From Oscillibacter sp. MSJ-31 (GTDB lineage Bacteria > Bacillota > Clostridia > Oscillospirales > Oscillospiraceae): a stretch of DNA of 64,000 bases. The stretch is taken from NCBI RefSeq assembly GCF_018918025.1, contig NZ_JAHLPT010000008.1:1-64000 (forward strand). Reading direction: 5' to 3'. Position 1 is the first letter of the stretch, and every line of letters begins with the position of its first letter. This document shows, piece after piece, positions 35,837 to 44,019 of the stretch. The notes beneath the pieces were generated by a model that did not search any database, was not told where the DNA came from, and saw nothing but the letters and a program-made list of their open reading frames with translations. The position numbers were made by a program, and so were the translations under genes.

Positions 35837-37626
35837 GCGGCACCTCCTACCTTCCACTGCGCGCCCTTTTGGTATTCCTCCCACATGGCGGCGTATACGC
35901 CGCCCTTTTCAAGAAGCTCGTCGTGCTTTCCTTCCTCGGCGATCTCACCGTCTCGGATGACGAGGATGCGATCCATGTTCCGCACCGTGGACAGGCGGTG
36001 GGCGATCATCAGCACGGTCTTGCCCTTCATCAGCGCCTCGAAGGCCTTTTGTATCTTCGCCTCGTTCTCGGGGTCTGCAAAGGAGCTGGCCTCATCCAGC
36101 ACTACGATGGGTGCGTCCTTTAAGATTGCCCTCGCCAGCGCGATGCGCTGCATCTCGCCGCCGGAGAGGTAGACGCCTTTGGCGCCGATCACGGCGTCCA
36201 GCCCGCCCGGCGTCTTTTCCAGAATATCGCTGCACTGAGCAAGCTGCGCCGCGTGTAGTATCTCTGCCTCGGTGGCGTCCGGCCGGGCGGCGCGGATGTT
36301 GTCGCGGATGCTTTTCTTAAACAGGCGCACCTCCTGAAAGACGAAGGAGATCTGCTCCATCAGCTCCGCGGTGGGGATGCTGCGCACATCCCGTCCGCCC
36401 AGGAGCACCGCCCCTGCCTGCACATCGAAAAAGCGCGGGATCAGCCGGGCGATGGTGGTTTTACCGCCGCCGGAGGGGCCCACCAGCGCCCACGCCTCCC
36501 CCTGCGGCAGATGGAAGCTCACATTCGTCAGCGCGGGTCTCTCTGCGCCGTCATAGGAAAAGGTGACATTCTCAAAGGAAATGCCGCTGTCCGCGGGCTT
36601 GCTTCCGCTGTCCGCCGCAGGCTCGGGAAGGGGCGACTCCTTCAATATCGCCTCCAGCTTGTTCACTGCCTCGGCGGCCTCCATCTGTGCGTTGACCGCG
36701 TACATCAGCCGCTCCATCATAAAGGCAAGCTGGGGCGCGAAGAAGATGTAAAACACCAGATCGGCCAGCACTGCCCAGCCGTCTGCCGCGCCGCCGATGA
36801 GAACCATTCCCAAGGGCATGAGAAGCAGGAACATGGCGTTCAGCACCACCGTAAGCAGGGTGTAGGGCATACGGCACATCATGGCGTAGCCGCTGGCAAG
36901 GTCGCGGTAGCTGAGGATGGCGGCATGAAAGCTCTTGAAGGAGTAAACCGTCTGCTGGAACACCTTTACCACCGGGATGCCCCGGACATACTCCGTGGCC
37001 TCGGCGGAAATGCGCTCTCCTGCCCGCTGGTATTCCTCAAAGAACTTCATGCCCGTCCCGGTCATCATGCTCATCAGGCAGACAAGCCCGATAATCATGG
37101 GGATCATGCAGGCAAGCCCCATGCGCCAGTCAAAGACGAAGAGCAGTACCACCGCCAGTATCGGCGTTACGATCCCGCCCACCGCGTCGGGGATGGTGTG
37201 GGCAAGGAGCGTTTCTGTCAGCGCCGCGTTGTCGTCGATCTGCTTGCGCAGCCGCCCGGTGAGGTTGGCGTTAAAGTACCCCAGCGGCAGGTCAATGAGA
37301 TGGGCGGCCGCCGCCTTTCGCATATTTGTCGCCACCCGGAAGGCCGCAAGGTGGGTACACATGAGCCCGGCGAAATACACAGCCGCACTCAGAAGCGCCG
37401 TCGCCAGCGCATACCAGCCGTAGCGGGCAAGCCCTGCCGGAACGCCGCCTCCCGGCGTTAAAATGCCCCGGGCCGCGTACCAGACAAAGACGAACGGGAA
37501 AATGCCGACCGCCGCCGAAACGCCGGACAGCCCGCAGCCCAATACGGACAGCCACTTATGCCCTCCGGCGTATTCCAGCAGCCTGCCCAGCACCGGCGGC
37601 TGCTTCTCTTTTTTCTGTTTGCTCAT
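35833..37626 (-). CDS. ABC exporter-fold half transporter (first of a pair)
   Basis: A 597-residue permease-ATPase fusion with Walker A GPSGGGKTTIARLI, signature YLSGGEMQRIALA, Walker B IVVLDEASSFADPE and the switch His in MIAHRLSTV. In Walker B-proximal text SSFADPE replaces the usual TSALDxE (D-loop SFAD), a common asymmetry in heterodimeric pairs. It lies 90 bases after the TetR gene. That gap holds a GTTAG-N6-CTAAC palindrome, so it may have its own, metal-controlled promoter. Confidence 0.88.
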   Translation of the reverse strand: MSKQKKEKQPPVLGRLLEYAGGHKWLSVLGCGLSGVSAAVGIFPFVFVWYAARGILTPGGGVPAGLARYGWYALATALLSAAVYFAGLMCTHLAAFRVATNMRKAAAAHLIDLPLGYFNANLTGRLRKQIDDNAALTETLLAHTIPDAVGGIVTPILAVVLLFVFDWRMGLACMIPMIIGLVCLMSMMTGTGMKFFEEYQRAGERISAEATEYVRGIPVVKVFQQTVYSFKSFHAAILSYRDLASGYAMMCRMPYTLLTVVLNAMFLLLMPLGMVLIGGAADGWAVLADLVFYIFFAPQLAFMMERLMYAVNAQMEAAEAVNKLEAILKESPLPEPAADSGSKPADSGISFENVTFSYDGAERPALTNVSFHLPQGEAWALVGPSGGGKTTIARLIPRFFDVQAGAVLLGGRDVRSIPTAELMEQISFVFQEVRLFKKSIRDNIRAARPDATEAEILHAAQLAQCSDILEKTPGGLDAVIGAKGVYLSGGEMQRIALARAILKDAPIVVLDEASSFADPENEAKIQKAFEALMKGKTVLMIAHRLSTVRNMDRILVIRDGEIAEEGKHDELLEKGGVYAAMWEEYQKGAQWKVGGAA

Positions 37627-37680
37627 ATTCCGTGTTCCTTTCTTAAAATATATAGGTTTGTTGGAGGATGCGCCGCGCCA

Positions 37681-37696
37681 GTTAGAGATGGCTAAC
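37681..37696. promoter_or_regulatory. GTTAG-N6-CTAAC palindrome, site A
   Basis: Perfect five-base arms six bases apart, flanked by CA on the left and CGG on the right. It lies between the TetR gene and the first ABC gene. The same element, with matching flanks, occurs at 39698 and 44892, each ahead of a minus-strand operon. Spacing and arms resemble DtxR/IdeR/MntR-type metal-repressor sites. Confidence 0.6.
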
Positions 37697-37716
37697 CGGC
37701 AGTTATTTTTTAAGGC

Positions 37717-38331
37717 TCATTCGAGCCTTAAAAGTCCGCTCCAGCCGGAGTGGAAAAAGATAGCCAGTTCATCGACATATTTCATGGCTTCCTCTCTCGG
37801 CATGTCGTGGACGATGGTTTCACACACCGCCGTAAAGTAGGCCCTTGTGATCATGTGATGAAGCTGACGGGTCATGCTCCCGGAGAGCATACCGTTTTTT
37901 CTGAGGAGGGCGTAGTATTCTTCGGATCGATCGACCTCCAGCTCTACCAGCACCTCGATGAAATCCGCATAGCCCGTTCCCTCCGCTCGGCAGAGGATCA
38001 GCTTGAATTCGTCGAAATGGTCGTACATGAACGCGACAAGCTCGTGCAGGTGTTGGGTGGAAAGCTCCAGACTGTCTTTTGCTCTCCCTTCCGGGATGAG
38101 GTCAAAATAATCATCCTGTGCCGCCTTGAAGCGGGTGAGCAGCTCCTTTGCGGTCTCACCCACAAGGTCTTCAAACAGAGCGGTCTTATCCGGGTAGTAG
38201 CCGTAGAATGCACCCTTCGTGAAGCCTGCCTCCGCGACAATTTTATTTAGAGATGCGTCCTTAAAACCTTTCTCCAAGAACTCTCTTTTCCCAATCTCAA
38301 GGATCTTCCTTTGGGTTTCCGTTCGTTCCAT
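37717..38331 (-). CDS. TetR/AcrR family transcriptional regulator
   Basis: The 204-residue protein has the TetR DNA-binding domain at residues 5-55 (TQRKILEIGKREFLEKGF, LNKIVAEAGFTKGAFYGYY) and a helical sensor domain of normal length. The gene has its own perfect consensus promoter, with a large palindrome directly behind the -10 box (38347-38376), which fits autorepression. It is the first gene of the run leading to the ABC pair and the ECF transporter, so it probably controls them and responds to a transported compound. Confidence 0.88.
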   Translation of the reverse strand: MERTETQRKILEIGKREFLEKGFKDASLNKIVAEAGFTKGAFYGYYPDKTALFEDLVGETAKELLTRFKAAQDDYFDLIPEGRAKDSLELSTQHLHELVAFMYDHFDEFKLILCRAEGTGYADFIEVLVELEVDRSEEYYALLRKNGMLSGSMTRQLHHMITRAYFTAVCETIVHDMPREEAMKYVDELAIFFHSGWSGLLRLE

Positions 38332-38346
38332 CTCCTACGCCTCCTG

Positions 38347-38403
38347 ATATACCGATAGTATATACTGCTGGTATATTATAACCGAGCATATTGAGTTTGT
38401 CAA
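38347..38403 (-). promoter_or_regulatory. Consensus promoter and TetR operator
   Basis: On the minus strand TTGACA (38403-38398) and TATAAT (38380-38375) are 17 bases apart, a full consensus promoter. Directly downstream, ATATACC (38347-38353) and GGTATAT (38370-38376) are inverted repeats, and an inner palindrome AGTATATACT (38357-38366) has exactly the same centre (38361.5). This two-layer symmetry over the start site is a strong operator candidate for the adjacent TetR. Confidence 0.75.
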
Positions 38404-38515
38404 TGAGGCTTGTGATTTTTCTGTTTGCCCAGTTCAACACAGAGCCTCTCTGTTCACATGTCTTGGATGCTTGCGCATATTCTTTTTCAATATTCCAAGC
38501 ATCGCTATACAGCGC

Positions 38516-38552
38516 AAGGCAGGAACACCGCAAGTGGTGTCCCTGCCTTTTC
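38516..38552 (+). terminator. Intrinsic terminator
   Basis: Arms 38516-38529 and 38536-38549 pair over 14 bases with one mismatch and are followed by TTTT on the plus strand. The adjacent genes are all on the minus strand, so it may be a relic of a lost plus-strand gene or may block transcription entering from the left. Confidence 0.5.
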
Positions 38553-38624
38553 GGATAGGCTGTTTGGCAAACGCAAACCGCGCAAGCTGCCGCTAAAGTT
38601 ACCGTCAGCGGCGGGCATCATTTC

Positions 38625-39048
38625 TCACTCCGCCAATGCCTTGCCCAGGGCGCGGCAGGCTTCAAGCGCCGCGTCGTCGGGCGTCTCCGTGCAGATCACG
38701 CTCTCGCAAACGAGGTTCACCCCCTGCGCTGTCGCAGTCACTCTCCCAGGTACGCATCCACTCGCCATCGCCCCAGCCGTAGGAGCCGAACAGTGCCGCG
38801 CGCTTACCGCCGAGGCTTCGCTTGCAGGCATCGAACATGGGCTGGAATTCCATTTCCTCCAGCACCTCGCTGCCCATGGCGGGACAGCCGAAGGCGATGG
38901 CGTCGTAGGCGTTCAGATCGCCGGGCTGTACCTTGTCGGGTGTGAGCAGCACAGCCTCCGCGCCTGCGGCGGTCATGCCCTCGGCCACAGCCTTCGCCAT
39001 GGCCTCCGTATTGCCCGTACCGCTCCAGTAAACAACAGCAGTTTTCAT
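38625..39048 (-). pseudogene. Flavodoxin gene with a frameshift in a G5 run
   Basis: From ATG 39048 the frame gives a clear flavodoxin: MKTAVVYWSGTGNTEAMAKA (FMN phosphate loop), AFGCPAMGSEVLEE and LFGSYGWGDGEWM. At the run of five Cs on the plus strand (38720-38724) the frame breaks; the expected C-terminus (VNLVCESVICTETPDD, ACRALGKALAE) continues in the next frame to a TGA at 38625. Removing one G restores an intact 140-residue protein of normal family length. It could be a true mutation, a slippage switch or a sequencing error. The gene is in one run with DUF3793 behind a GTTAG-N6-CTAAC site, fitting flavodoxin use under iron limitation. Confidence 0.8.
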
Positions 39049-39080
39049 ATTCGTATGTTCCTTTCGATGATGATATAGTA

Positions 39081-39632
39081 TCAAACTGCGACGGCAAGCT
39101 GCTCGAGCTTCGAGCCGCTTTGCCAAAGTGTGCAGTAGATCTCCGTGCATTTTCTGTATTTCTCGAATAGCGAGCGCGCTTTTCCCTCGTCGCCGTAGAC
39201 CTTCCACAGCCCCGCGCACTTGAAGCCGTTCGCGCGGTGGTCGATGAAGCCCTTTACGTCCTCCGGCGGGTAGCTGAGAAACAGCCCCACCTCGTGCGGA
39301 AACTCTCCGCTCTCGCGGAAGCGGCAGGCAAGCCGCGCCACACAGCGCGCGCAGCTCTCGTCCTCGTAGCCCGCCTGCCGCAGCAGCTCGGACACCCGCG
39401 CGTCCCGCAGGTCTCGCCGCAGCTCGGCGGGGCGGTAGAGGTAGAGGAGCGCCTGCCCCGCTAAAAAGCGGATCGGCAGCAGGCAAAGCCCCTTCGGCGA
39501 AAGCCGCCGGTTCAGGCGCCGGATGTCGGCCAGCAGGTCCCCGCGGTCCTCACAGGGACAGGGAAACAGGCTTCCCGTCTTGATGCCCGCGAGCGTCGGC
39601 GCGCCCTGACGGATCAGAATTTCTTCAGACAT
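39081..39632 (-). CDS. DUF3793 family protein
   Basis: A 183-residue soluble protein with the DUF3793 pattern: APTLAGIKTGSLF near the start, LSPKGLCLLPIRFLAGQALL, LYLYRP, and FPHEVGLFLSYPPEDVKGFI, followed by CAGLWKVYGDEGKA. The function of the family is unknown. DUF3793 genes commonly stand beside flavodoxin genes in Clostridia, as here (32 bases upstream of the flavodoxin start), and are thought of as part of iron-limitation operons; the palindrome 66 bases upstream supports that. Good AGGAGGAGAG site. Confidence 0.82.
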   Translation of the reverse strand: MSEEILIRQGAPTLAGIKTGSLFPCPCEDRGDLLADIRRLNRRLSPKGLCLLPIRFLAGQALLYLYRPAELRRDLRDARVSELLRQAGYEDESCARCVARLACRFRESGEFPHEVGLFLSYPPEDVKGFIDHRANGFKCAGLWKVYGDEGKARSLFEKYRKCTEIYCTLWQSGSKLEQLAVAV

Positions 39633-39697
39633 TCGCTCTCTCCTCCTGTGGTAGTCTTGTGCATCTATCTTGTTTCGTTCCCCTTGCCTGTTTCGCA

Positions 39698-39713
39698 GTT
39701 AGTGTCCTCTAAC
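39698..39713. promoter_or_regulatory. GTTAG-N6-CTAAC palindrome, site B
   Basis: Perfect five-base arms six bases apart, flanked by GCA on the left and CGC on the right, 66 bases ahead of the DUF3793-flavodoxin operon. It shares arms, spacing and flanks with sites A and C. Confidence 0.65.
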
Positions 39714-39729
39714 CGCTATACTTTGGAAT

Positions 39730-39763
39730 GGGGCAGGGATGCAGCTTGCAGTTTCCCTGCCCC
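39730..39763. terminator. Hairpin after the P-type ATPase gene
   Basis: GC-rich ten-base arms at 39730-39739 and 39754-39763 pair perfectly. It lies seven bases past the ATPase stop codon on the minus strand. It has no clear T tract, so termination strength is uncertain. Confidence 0.45.
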
Positions 39764-39769
39764 GATTCT

Positions 39770-41857
39770 TTATGATTTGTTTTTGTCCAGCAGGTCGGTC
39801 ATATTTTTGAGACCGATGCCCAGCGTAGACCCGTTGTGCAGCAGTGCCGAGGTGGCAGGTGGCAGTACACCCGCCACGCCCAGCGCGATCAGCGTCAGGT
39901 TGAAGCCCACGATGAAGCGGTAGCTGCCGTGGATACGCTCCATCAGTGCCTCACTGAGCCTGCGCAGTGTTACCAGCGCAAACAGATCCTCCGAGGCAAC
40001 GGTGATGTCGGCAATCTCCCGAGCGATGGCCGCGCCGGTGGAGATGGCGATGCCCGCGTCCGCTTCGGAGAGGGCGGGAGAATCGTTGACGCCGTCGCCC
40101 ACCATGATAACGGTGTGGCCCTTCGCCTTTTCCTGCCGGATAAACGCGGCCTTGTCCTCCGGCAGCACCTCGGCGTACACAGCGTCCACGCCCACCTCGG
40201 CGGCCACGGTCTCCGCCGTGCGGCGGTTGTCGCCGGTCATCATCACCACATTGGTAAAGCCGCTCTCGTGCAGTGCTCTTACCGCCTCCCGTGCCTCCCG
40301 GCGCAGGGGATCGTGGATGCAGATGACCGCCGCCAGCTCCCCGTTCATGCAGAGATACAGGTGGGAATACGCGGCGGGCAGCGCGTCAAATTTCGGCTGC
40401 TCTCCCGCCGGGATGCGGCAGCCCTCGTCCTCAAAGACGAAGTGGGCGCTGCCGATGATGACCTTCTTGCCCTCCACCATACTGGAGATGCCGTGGGCCA
40501 CCACATACTGCACCTGCGAATGGTACTCCTCGTGGGTGAGCCCGTGCCGCTTTGCCTCCGCCACCACGGCGTTTGCCATGGAATGTGGGTAATGCTCCTC
40601 CAGACAGGCGGCAAGCCGGAGCATTTCCGCCTCGTCGTGTCCGCCGAAGGGGATGACCGTCGCCACGGTGGGCGTCGCATAGGTCAGCGTGCCGGTCTTG
40701 TCGAACACGATGGTGTCCGCCTTGGCCACCGCCTCCAAAAAGCGTCCGCCCTTGACGGAGATGTGATAGCCGCTGCTCTCCCGCATGGCGGACAGCACCG
40801 CAATGGGGATGGCCAGCTTCAGGGCACAGGAGAAGTCCACCATCAGCACCGAGAGCATTTTCGTCACGTTCCGGGTCAGCAGATACGTCAGCGCCGTGCC
40901 GCCCAGCGTATAGGGCACCAGCCTGTCTGCCATCCGGGAGGCTTTGTCCTCGGCGGTGGATTTCAGCTTCTCCGACTCCTCGATCATGTGAACCACCCGG
41001 TCATACCGCCCGCTGCCGGAGGATTTCTCCACGGAGATGACGCACTCGCCCTCCTCCGCCACCGTCCCGGCATAGACGGGACTGCCGGGATGCTTGGCCA
41101 CGGGCATGGACTCGCCGGTGAGGGAGGACTGGTTCACCATGGCCTCGCCCTCCACCACACGGCCGTCCAGCGGGATCATGCCGCCGGTGCGGATCACGAT
41201 ACGGTCTCCCGGCATTACATCGGTGATCTTCGTCAGCACCTCGGTGCCGTTTGCCTGCAACCAGACGCTGTCCACCCGCAGGCTCATGGCGGAGGCAAGG
41301 TCGGCCACGGACTTTTTGTGGGTCCACTCCTCCAGAATTTCGCCCAAATGCAGCATGAACATGACAGAGCCGGCGGTGGCAAAATCGCCCCGTGCCATGG
41401 ACACCGTGACGGCGGTGGCATCCAGCACGGAGACGGACAGTTTGCCGTGCCACAGTGCCGAAAGCCCCTCCCGGATGTACTTTACGGAGCGGAGCAGTGC
41501 CAGTGCCGTGGTGATGGGCGCAGGCAGGAACAGCTTGGAGATACACCGTCGTATAACGGTGACCGCCAGCTTGTCCTCAAATTCCCGGTTCAGTGCCCGG
41601 GAGGTGTGCTCCGGCACCAGCTCCATGGCCTCCGCCTTGGCGAAGGAGAATTGTGCCAGCGCACGGAGTATGTTTCCGCGCTCCGCCTCATAGAGCACCA
41701 CCGCGTCCTGCGTCCGGTCGTAGACCTTGACCGCCTGCACGCCGTCCTGGGCGCGCAGATAGTATTCCAGCACATCCGCTTGGGATAAGCTCATCCGCCC
41801 GCAGCACAGGTGTACCCGCAGCCGTCCGGTCGTTTCATGTAGGATCTTGCATTTCAT
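39770..41857 (-). CDS. P1B-like heavy-metal P-type ATPase with SCA in place of CPC
   Basis: The 695-residue pump has all core motifs: phosphorylated Asp in DKTGTLTYATP (about residue 385), TGES in SLTGESMPVAK, and the hinge MVGDGVNDSPALS. The transmembrane metal site that is usually CPC, SPC or similar reads DFSCALKLAIP (about 343), so the conserved proline is absent. The N-terminal region resembles an HMA domain but has no CxxC. Substrate cannot be assigned; iron, manganese or zinc are candidates from the neighbours. A DUF6110 gene three bases upstream is its usual companion in Clostridia. Confidence 0.88.
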   Translation of the reverse strand: MKCKILHETTGRLRVHLCCGRMSLSQADVLEYYLRAQDGVQAVKVYDRTQDAVVLYEAERGNILRALAQFSFAKAEAMELVPEHTSRALNREFEDKLAVTVIRRCISKLFLPAPITTALALLRSVKYIREGLSALWHGKLSVSVLDATAVTVSMARGDFATAGSVMFMLHLGEILEEWTHKKSVADLASAMSLRVDSVWLQANGTEVLTKITDVMPGDRIVIRTGGMIPLDGRVVEGEAMVNQSSLTGESMPVAKHPGSPVYAGTVAEEGECVISVEKSSGSGRYDRVVHMIEESEKLKSTAEDKASRMADRLVPYTLGGTALTYLLTRNVTKMLSVLMVDFSCALKLAIPIAVLSAMRESSGYHISVKGGRFLEAVAKADTIVFDKTGTLTYATPTVATVIPFGGHDEAEMLRLAACLEEHYPHSMANAVVAEAKRHGLTHEEYHSQVQYVVAHGISSMVEGKKVIIGSAHFVFEDEGCRIPAGEQPKFDALPAAYSHLYLCMNGELAAVICIHDPLRREAREAVRALHESGFTNVVMMTGDNRRTAETVAAEVGVDAVYAEVLPEDKAAFIRQEKAKGHTVIMVGDGVNDSPALSEADAGIAISTGAAIAREIADITVASEDLFALVTLRRLSEALMERIHGSYRFIVGFNLTLIALGVAGVLPPATSALLHNGSTLGIGLKNMTDLLDKNKS

Positions 41858-41860
41858 GGC

Positions 41861-42130
41861 TTACTCCGCCTTGCTTTCCTCCGCAGAAGCGTCCTCCACC
41901 ACAGCGGCAGCCTCCGCCTCTGCGCGGCATTCGTTGATTGCCTTCGCATCGGCATAAACATCCTCCGCACCCTCACGCACCGCCGTGACCGTTTTCATCA
42001 CGCCCTCCTTGGCACGCAGTGCGGCAGCAGTGGTGTGGGCGTAGACCTTCTTGGCATCCTTGCTGCCCAGCAGCTTGATGCCTGCCGTGCCGAACAGCAC
42101 GCCTGCTGCAAATAAACCGAGTTTTTTCAT
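41861..42130 (-). CDS. DUF6110 family small protein
   Basis: An 89-residue protein with a short hydrophobic N-terminus containing a glycine-rich helix (GLFAAGVLFGTAGIKLLGS), then KDAKKVYAHTTAAALRAKE and an acidic, alanine-rich tail. This is the DUF6110 pattern, which regularly precedes this class of P-type ATPase; it may be a membrane-associated regulator or metal chaperone (inference). It starts a two-gene unit, 146 bases after the methyltransferase genes. The ATG follows AGGAGG. Confidence 0.75.
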   Translation of the reverse strand: MKKLGLFAAGVLFGTAGIKLLGSKDAKKVYAHTTAAALRAKEGVMKTVTAVREGAEDVYADAKAINECRAEAEAAAVVEDASAEESKAE

Positions 42131-42276
42131 AATGATTGTCCTCCTATATAATATATGTCAAACCGATGGCCGCGATGGCGGCATCGGAATGAGTTTCGTG
42201 TTTTTCCCCGAAGCTGCTCTTGAAACAACGGTGTAATCAACGTCTCTATGTCCTAAGGCATCCCGATGTATTTCAT

Positions 42277-43128
42277 TTATCTGCCGACGAATTTGATCCT
42301 CACGATCTGCATTTTCATCACTCCGTCGCCGACTCTGGCGAGGAAACGGAAAAATCCGCTGACGGACGGGTCTTTCAAATCGTTGTAGCCCAACATATAG
42401 CCCCGACTGGTGACCTGCAAGCGGCTGTCCCACGCGCCAATCTCTTTGGGAGCGTCGGAAACCGCGAAATACGCGTCCACATCCCTGATCTTCGCACTCT
42501 TGAGCCATGTCTTGGCGATCATCTTCACCGCCGCCCGATTCGCAGCGTCAAACACCAGCACACCGCCGGGGAAGGCGTCTGCCATACCCTGCACAAGAGC
42601 TTTGACCTGCTCGGTCAGGAAGTAATAGAACACGCCGGAGGCAAAGAATACCGCACCGTTTGAAGCATCAATTTGAGAAAACCATGCCGTATCGTTCAGG
42701 TCGCAAGGGATATTTTTCTCCCGCTCTCCGGCGGGCAGTAGCTCGTTGCGCACAGCAATCACATCGGGAAAGTCCAGATTGTAGATTTTGCAGCTTCCGT
42801 TGTCGCAGCTTCTTCCGGTGCTGTCCAATCCGCAGCCCAGATTGACCACCGCCGCATTGGGGTGGGTCTTCAGGTAGTCCAGCACCTCCCATGCCAGATC
42901 GTTCTGCCGCATAGCGACCTCCAGCGAGCCGAAGCGCTGCATCAGGCTGTGGGATTTCTTTTCCGTCTCCGAAAAATCGTAGTCGATTTCGTTAATCAGC
43001 CGCACCGCCGTTTCATCTTGGTAGAGATTCGGATACAGCTCTGAGCAGACCTTCCGCGCATACAGCGGAATGATCAGCGTCTCCTGTACGGTGTTTTTCT
43101 CGATTTTATATTTCATAGGTAAAATCAT
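42277..43128 (-). CDS. LCM-type SAM-dependent methyltransferase
   Basis: The 283-residue protein follows the leucine carboxyl methyltransferase/Tcmp pattern: KYKIEKNTVQETLIIPLYAR near the start, SLEVAMRQNDLAWEVLDY, the SAM loop NAAVVNLGCGLDSTGRS, the acidic YNLDFPDVIAVRNELL and a later FASGVFYYFL. It methylates an unknown small molecule or protein carboxylate. ATG 43128 is chosen because AAGGAGG lies just upstream. It is the last of three adjacent methyltransferase genes, 11 bases after the fusion gene, in an operon preceded by the site C palindrome. Confidence 0.83.
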   Translation of the reverse strand: MILPMKYKIEKNTVQETLIIPLYARKVCSELYPNLYQDETAVRLINEIDYDFSETEKKSHSLMQRFGSLEVAMRQNDLAWEVLDYLKTHPNAAVVNLGCGLDSTGRSCDNGSCKIYNLDFPDVIAVRNELLPAGEREKNIPCDLNDTAWFSQIDASNGAVFFASGVFYYFLTEQVKALVQGMADAFPGGVLVFDAANRAAVKMIAKTWLKSAKIRDVDAYFAVSDAPKEIGAWDSRLQVTSRGYMLGYNDLKDPSVSGFFRFLARVGDGVMKMQIVRIKFVGR

Positions 43129-43139
43129 AATCTACCTCC

Positions 43140-44015
43140 TTATCCCAGCGCCACATCCAGCGTCATCATGACGCTAAAGCCCACGGCAAAGAAAATCGTG
43201 CCGATGTTGGAGTGCTTTCCCTGTGACATTTCGGGGATCAGCTCCTCCACCACTACATAGAGCATGGCGCCCGCCGCAAAGCTCAGAAGATACGGAAGCG
43301 CCGGGATCACGAGCTGCGCGGCGAGGAGCGTCAGCACCGCGCCGATTGGCTCGACCGCGCCGGAGAGCACGCCGAGCCAAAACGCCCGCCCCTTGCTCTC
43401 GCCCTCTGCCCGCAGCGGCATGGAGATGATCGCTCCCTCGGGGAAATTCTGAATCTGCACCTCGTGAAAGCCCGCCTGCTCCAGATACGCCTTCAGCTCG
43501 GCGTCCTTGTAGATGGTCATGCCTCCGATGATCTCCGTCCACTTCTTGTCCTTGTCCGTATCGCCGTTGCTTTCGTTGCAGATGAGTAATGTCCCGCCGG
43601 GCTTCAGCACCCGGTAAACCTCCCGGAAGCACTGCGGCAGATCGGGCCAGAAATAGACGGTTTCAAAGGCCGTGACCGCATCGAACCAGTTATCCGCAAA
43701 CACCATATCCGCCACGCTGCCTTGCAGAACGGCACAGCGTCCCTCCGCGATGGCAGCCTCGTTGACTTTTTTTGACTTCTCCACGCTGACGGGCGAATAG
43801 TCGATGCCCTTGACGACGCCCTGCGGGCATTTTTTCAGCAGTCTCTTCATGTTCGCCCCGCCGCCGCAGCCGCAGTCCAGCACCCTGGCGTCCGGCGCAA
43901 GCTCCAAAAATTGAAGCCCCCACCGTGCCACGGGACTGTGCCCCAGGTTCATCATAGCGACCATGATTTTCCCGCCAAACCCCACAGGCTTTCTGGTGTT
44001 CTCAAAAAACGACAT
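43140..44015 (-). CDS. Chimeric gene: SAM methyltransferase fused to the C-terminal half of a ZIP metal transporter
   Basis: Residues 1 to about 190 are a complete class I methyltransferase (RVLDCGCGGGANMKRLL, GIDYSPVSVEKSKKVN, EVYRVLKPGGTLLICNE). At IQNFPEGA the text switches to the C-terminal half of a ZIP transporter: NFPEGAIISMPLRAEG, AVEPIGAVLTLLAAQL, AAGAMLYVVVEELIPEM and FFAVGFSVMMTLDVALG, with the HNxPEGxA- and E-x-x-P-E-type metal motifs. The N-terminal three or so helices of the transporter are missing. The in-frame junction looks like illegitimate recombination; the methyltransferase could still fold, transport is unlikely. Good GGAGG site. Confidence 0.82.
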   Translation of the reverse strand: MSFFENTRKPVGFGGKIMVAMMNLGHSPVARWGLQFLELAPDARVLDCGCGGGANMKRLLKKCPQGVVKGIDYSPVSVEKSKKVNEAAIAEGRCAVLQGSVADMVFADNWFDAVTAFETVYFWPDLPQCFREVYRVLKPGGTLLICNESNGDTDKDKKWTEIIGGMTIYKDAELKAYLEQAGFHEVQIQNFPEGAIISMPLRAEGESKGRAFWLGVLSGAVEPIGAVLTLLAAQLVIPALPYLLSFAAGAMLYVVVEELIPEMSQGKHSNIGTIFFAVGFSVMMTLDVALG

Positions 44016-44019
44016 CTTA

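Noticed and set aside
39836-41788. 650-codon plus-strand frame opposite the P-type ATPase
   Set aside because: Antisense shadow; the minus strand carries all P-type ATPase motifs in order.
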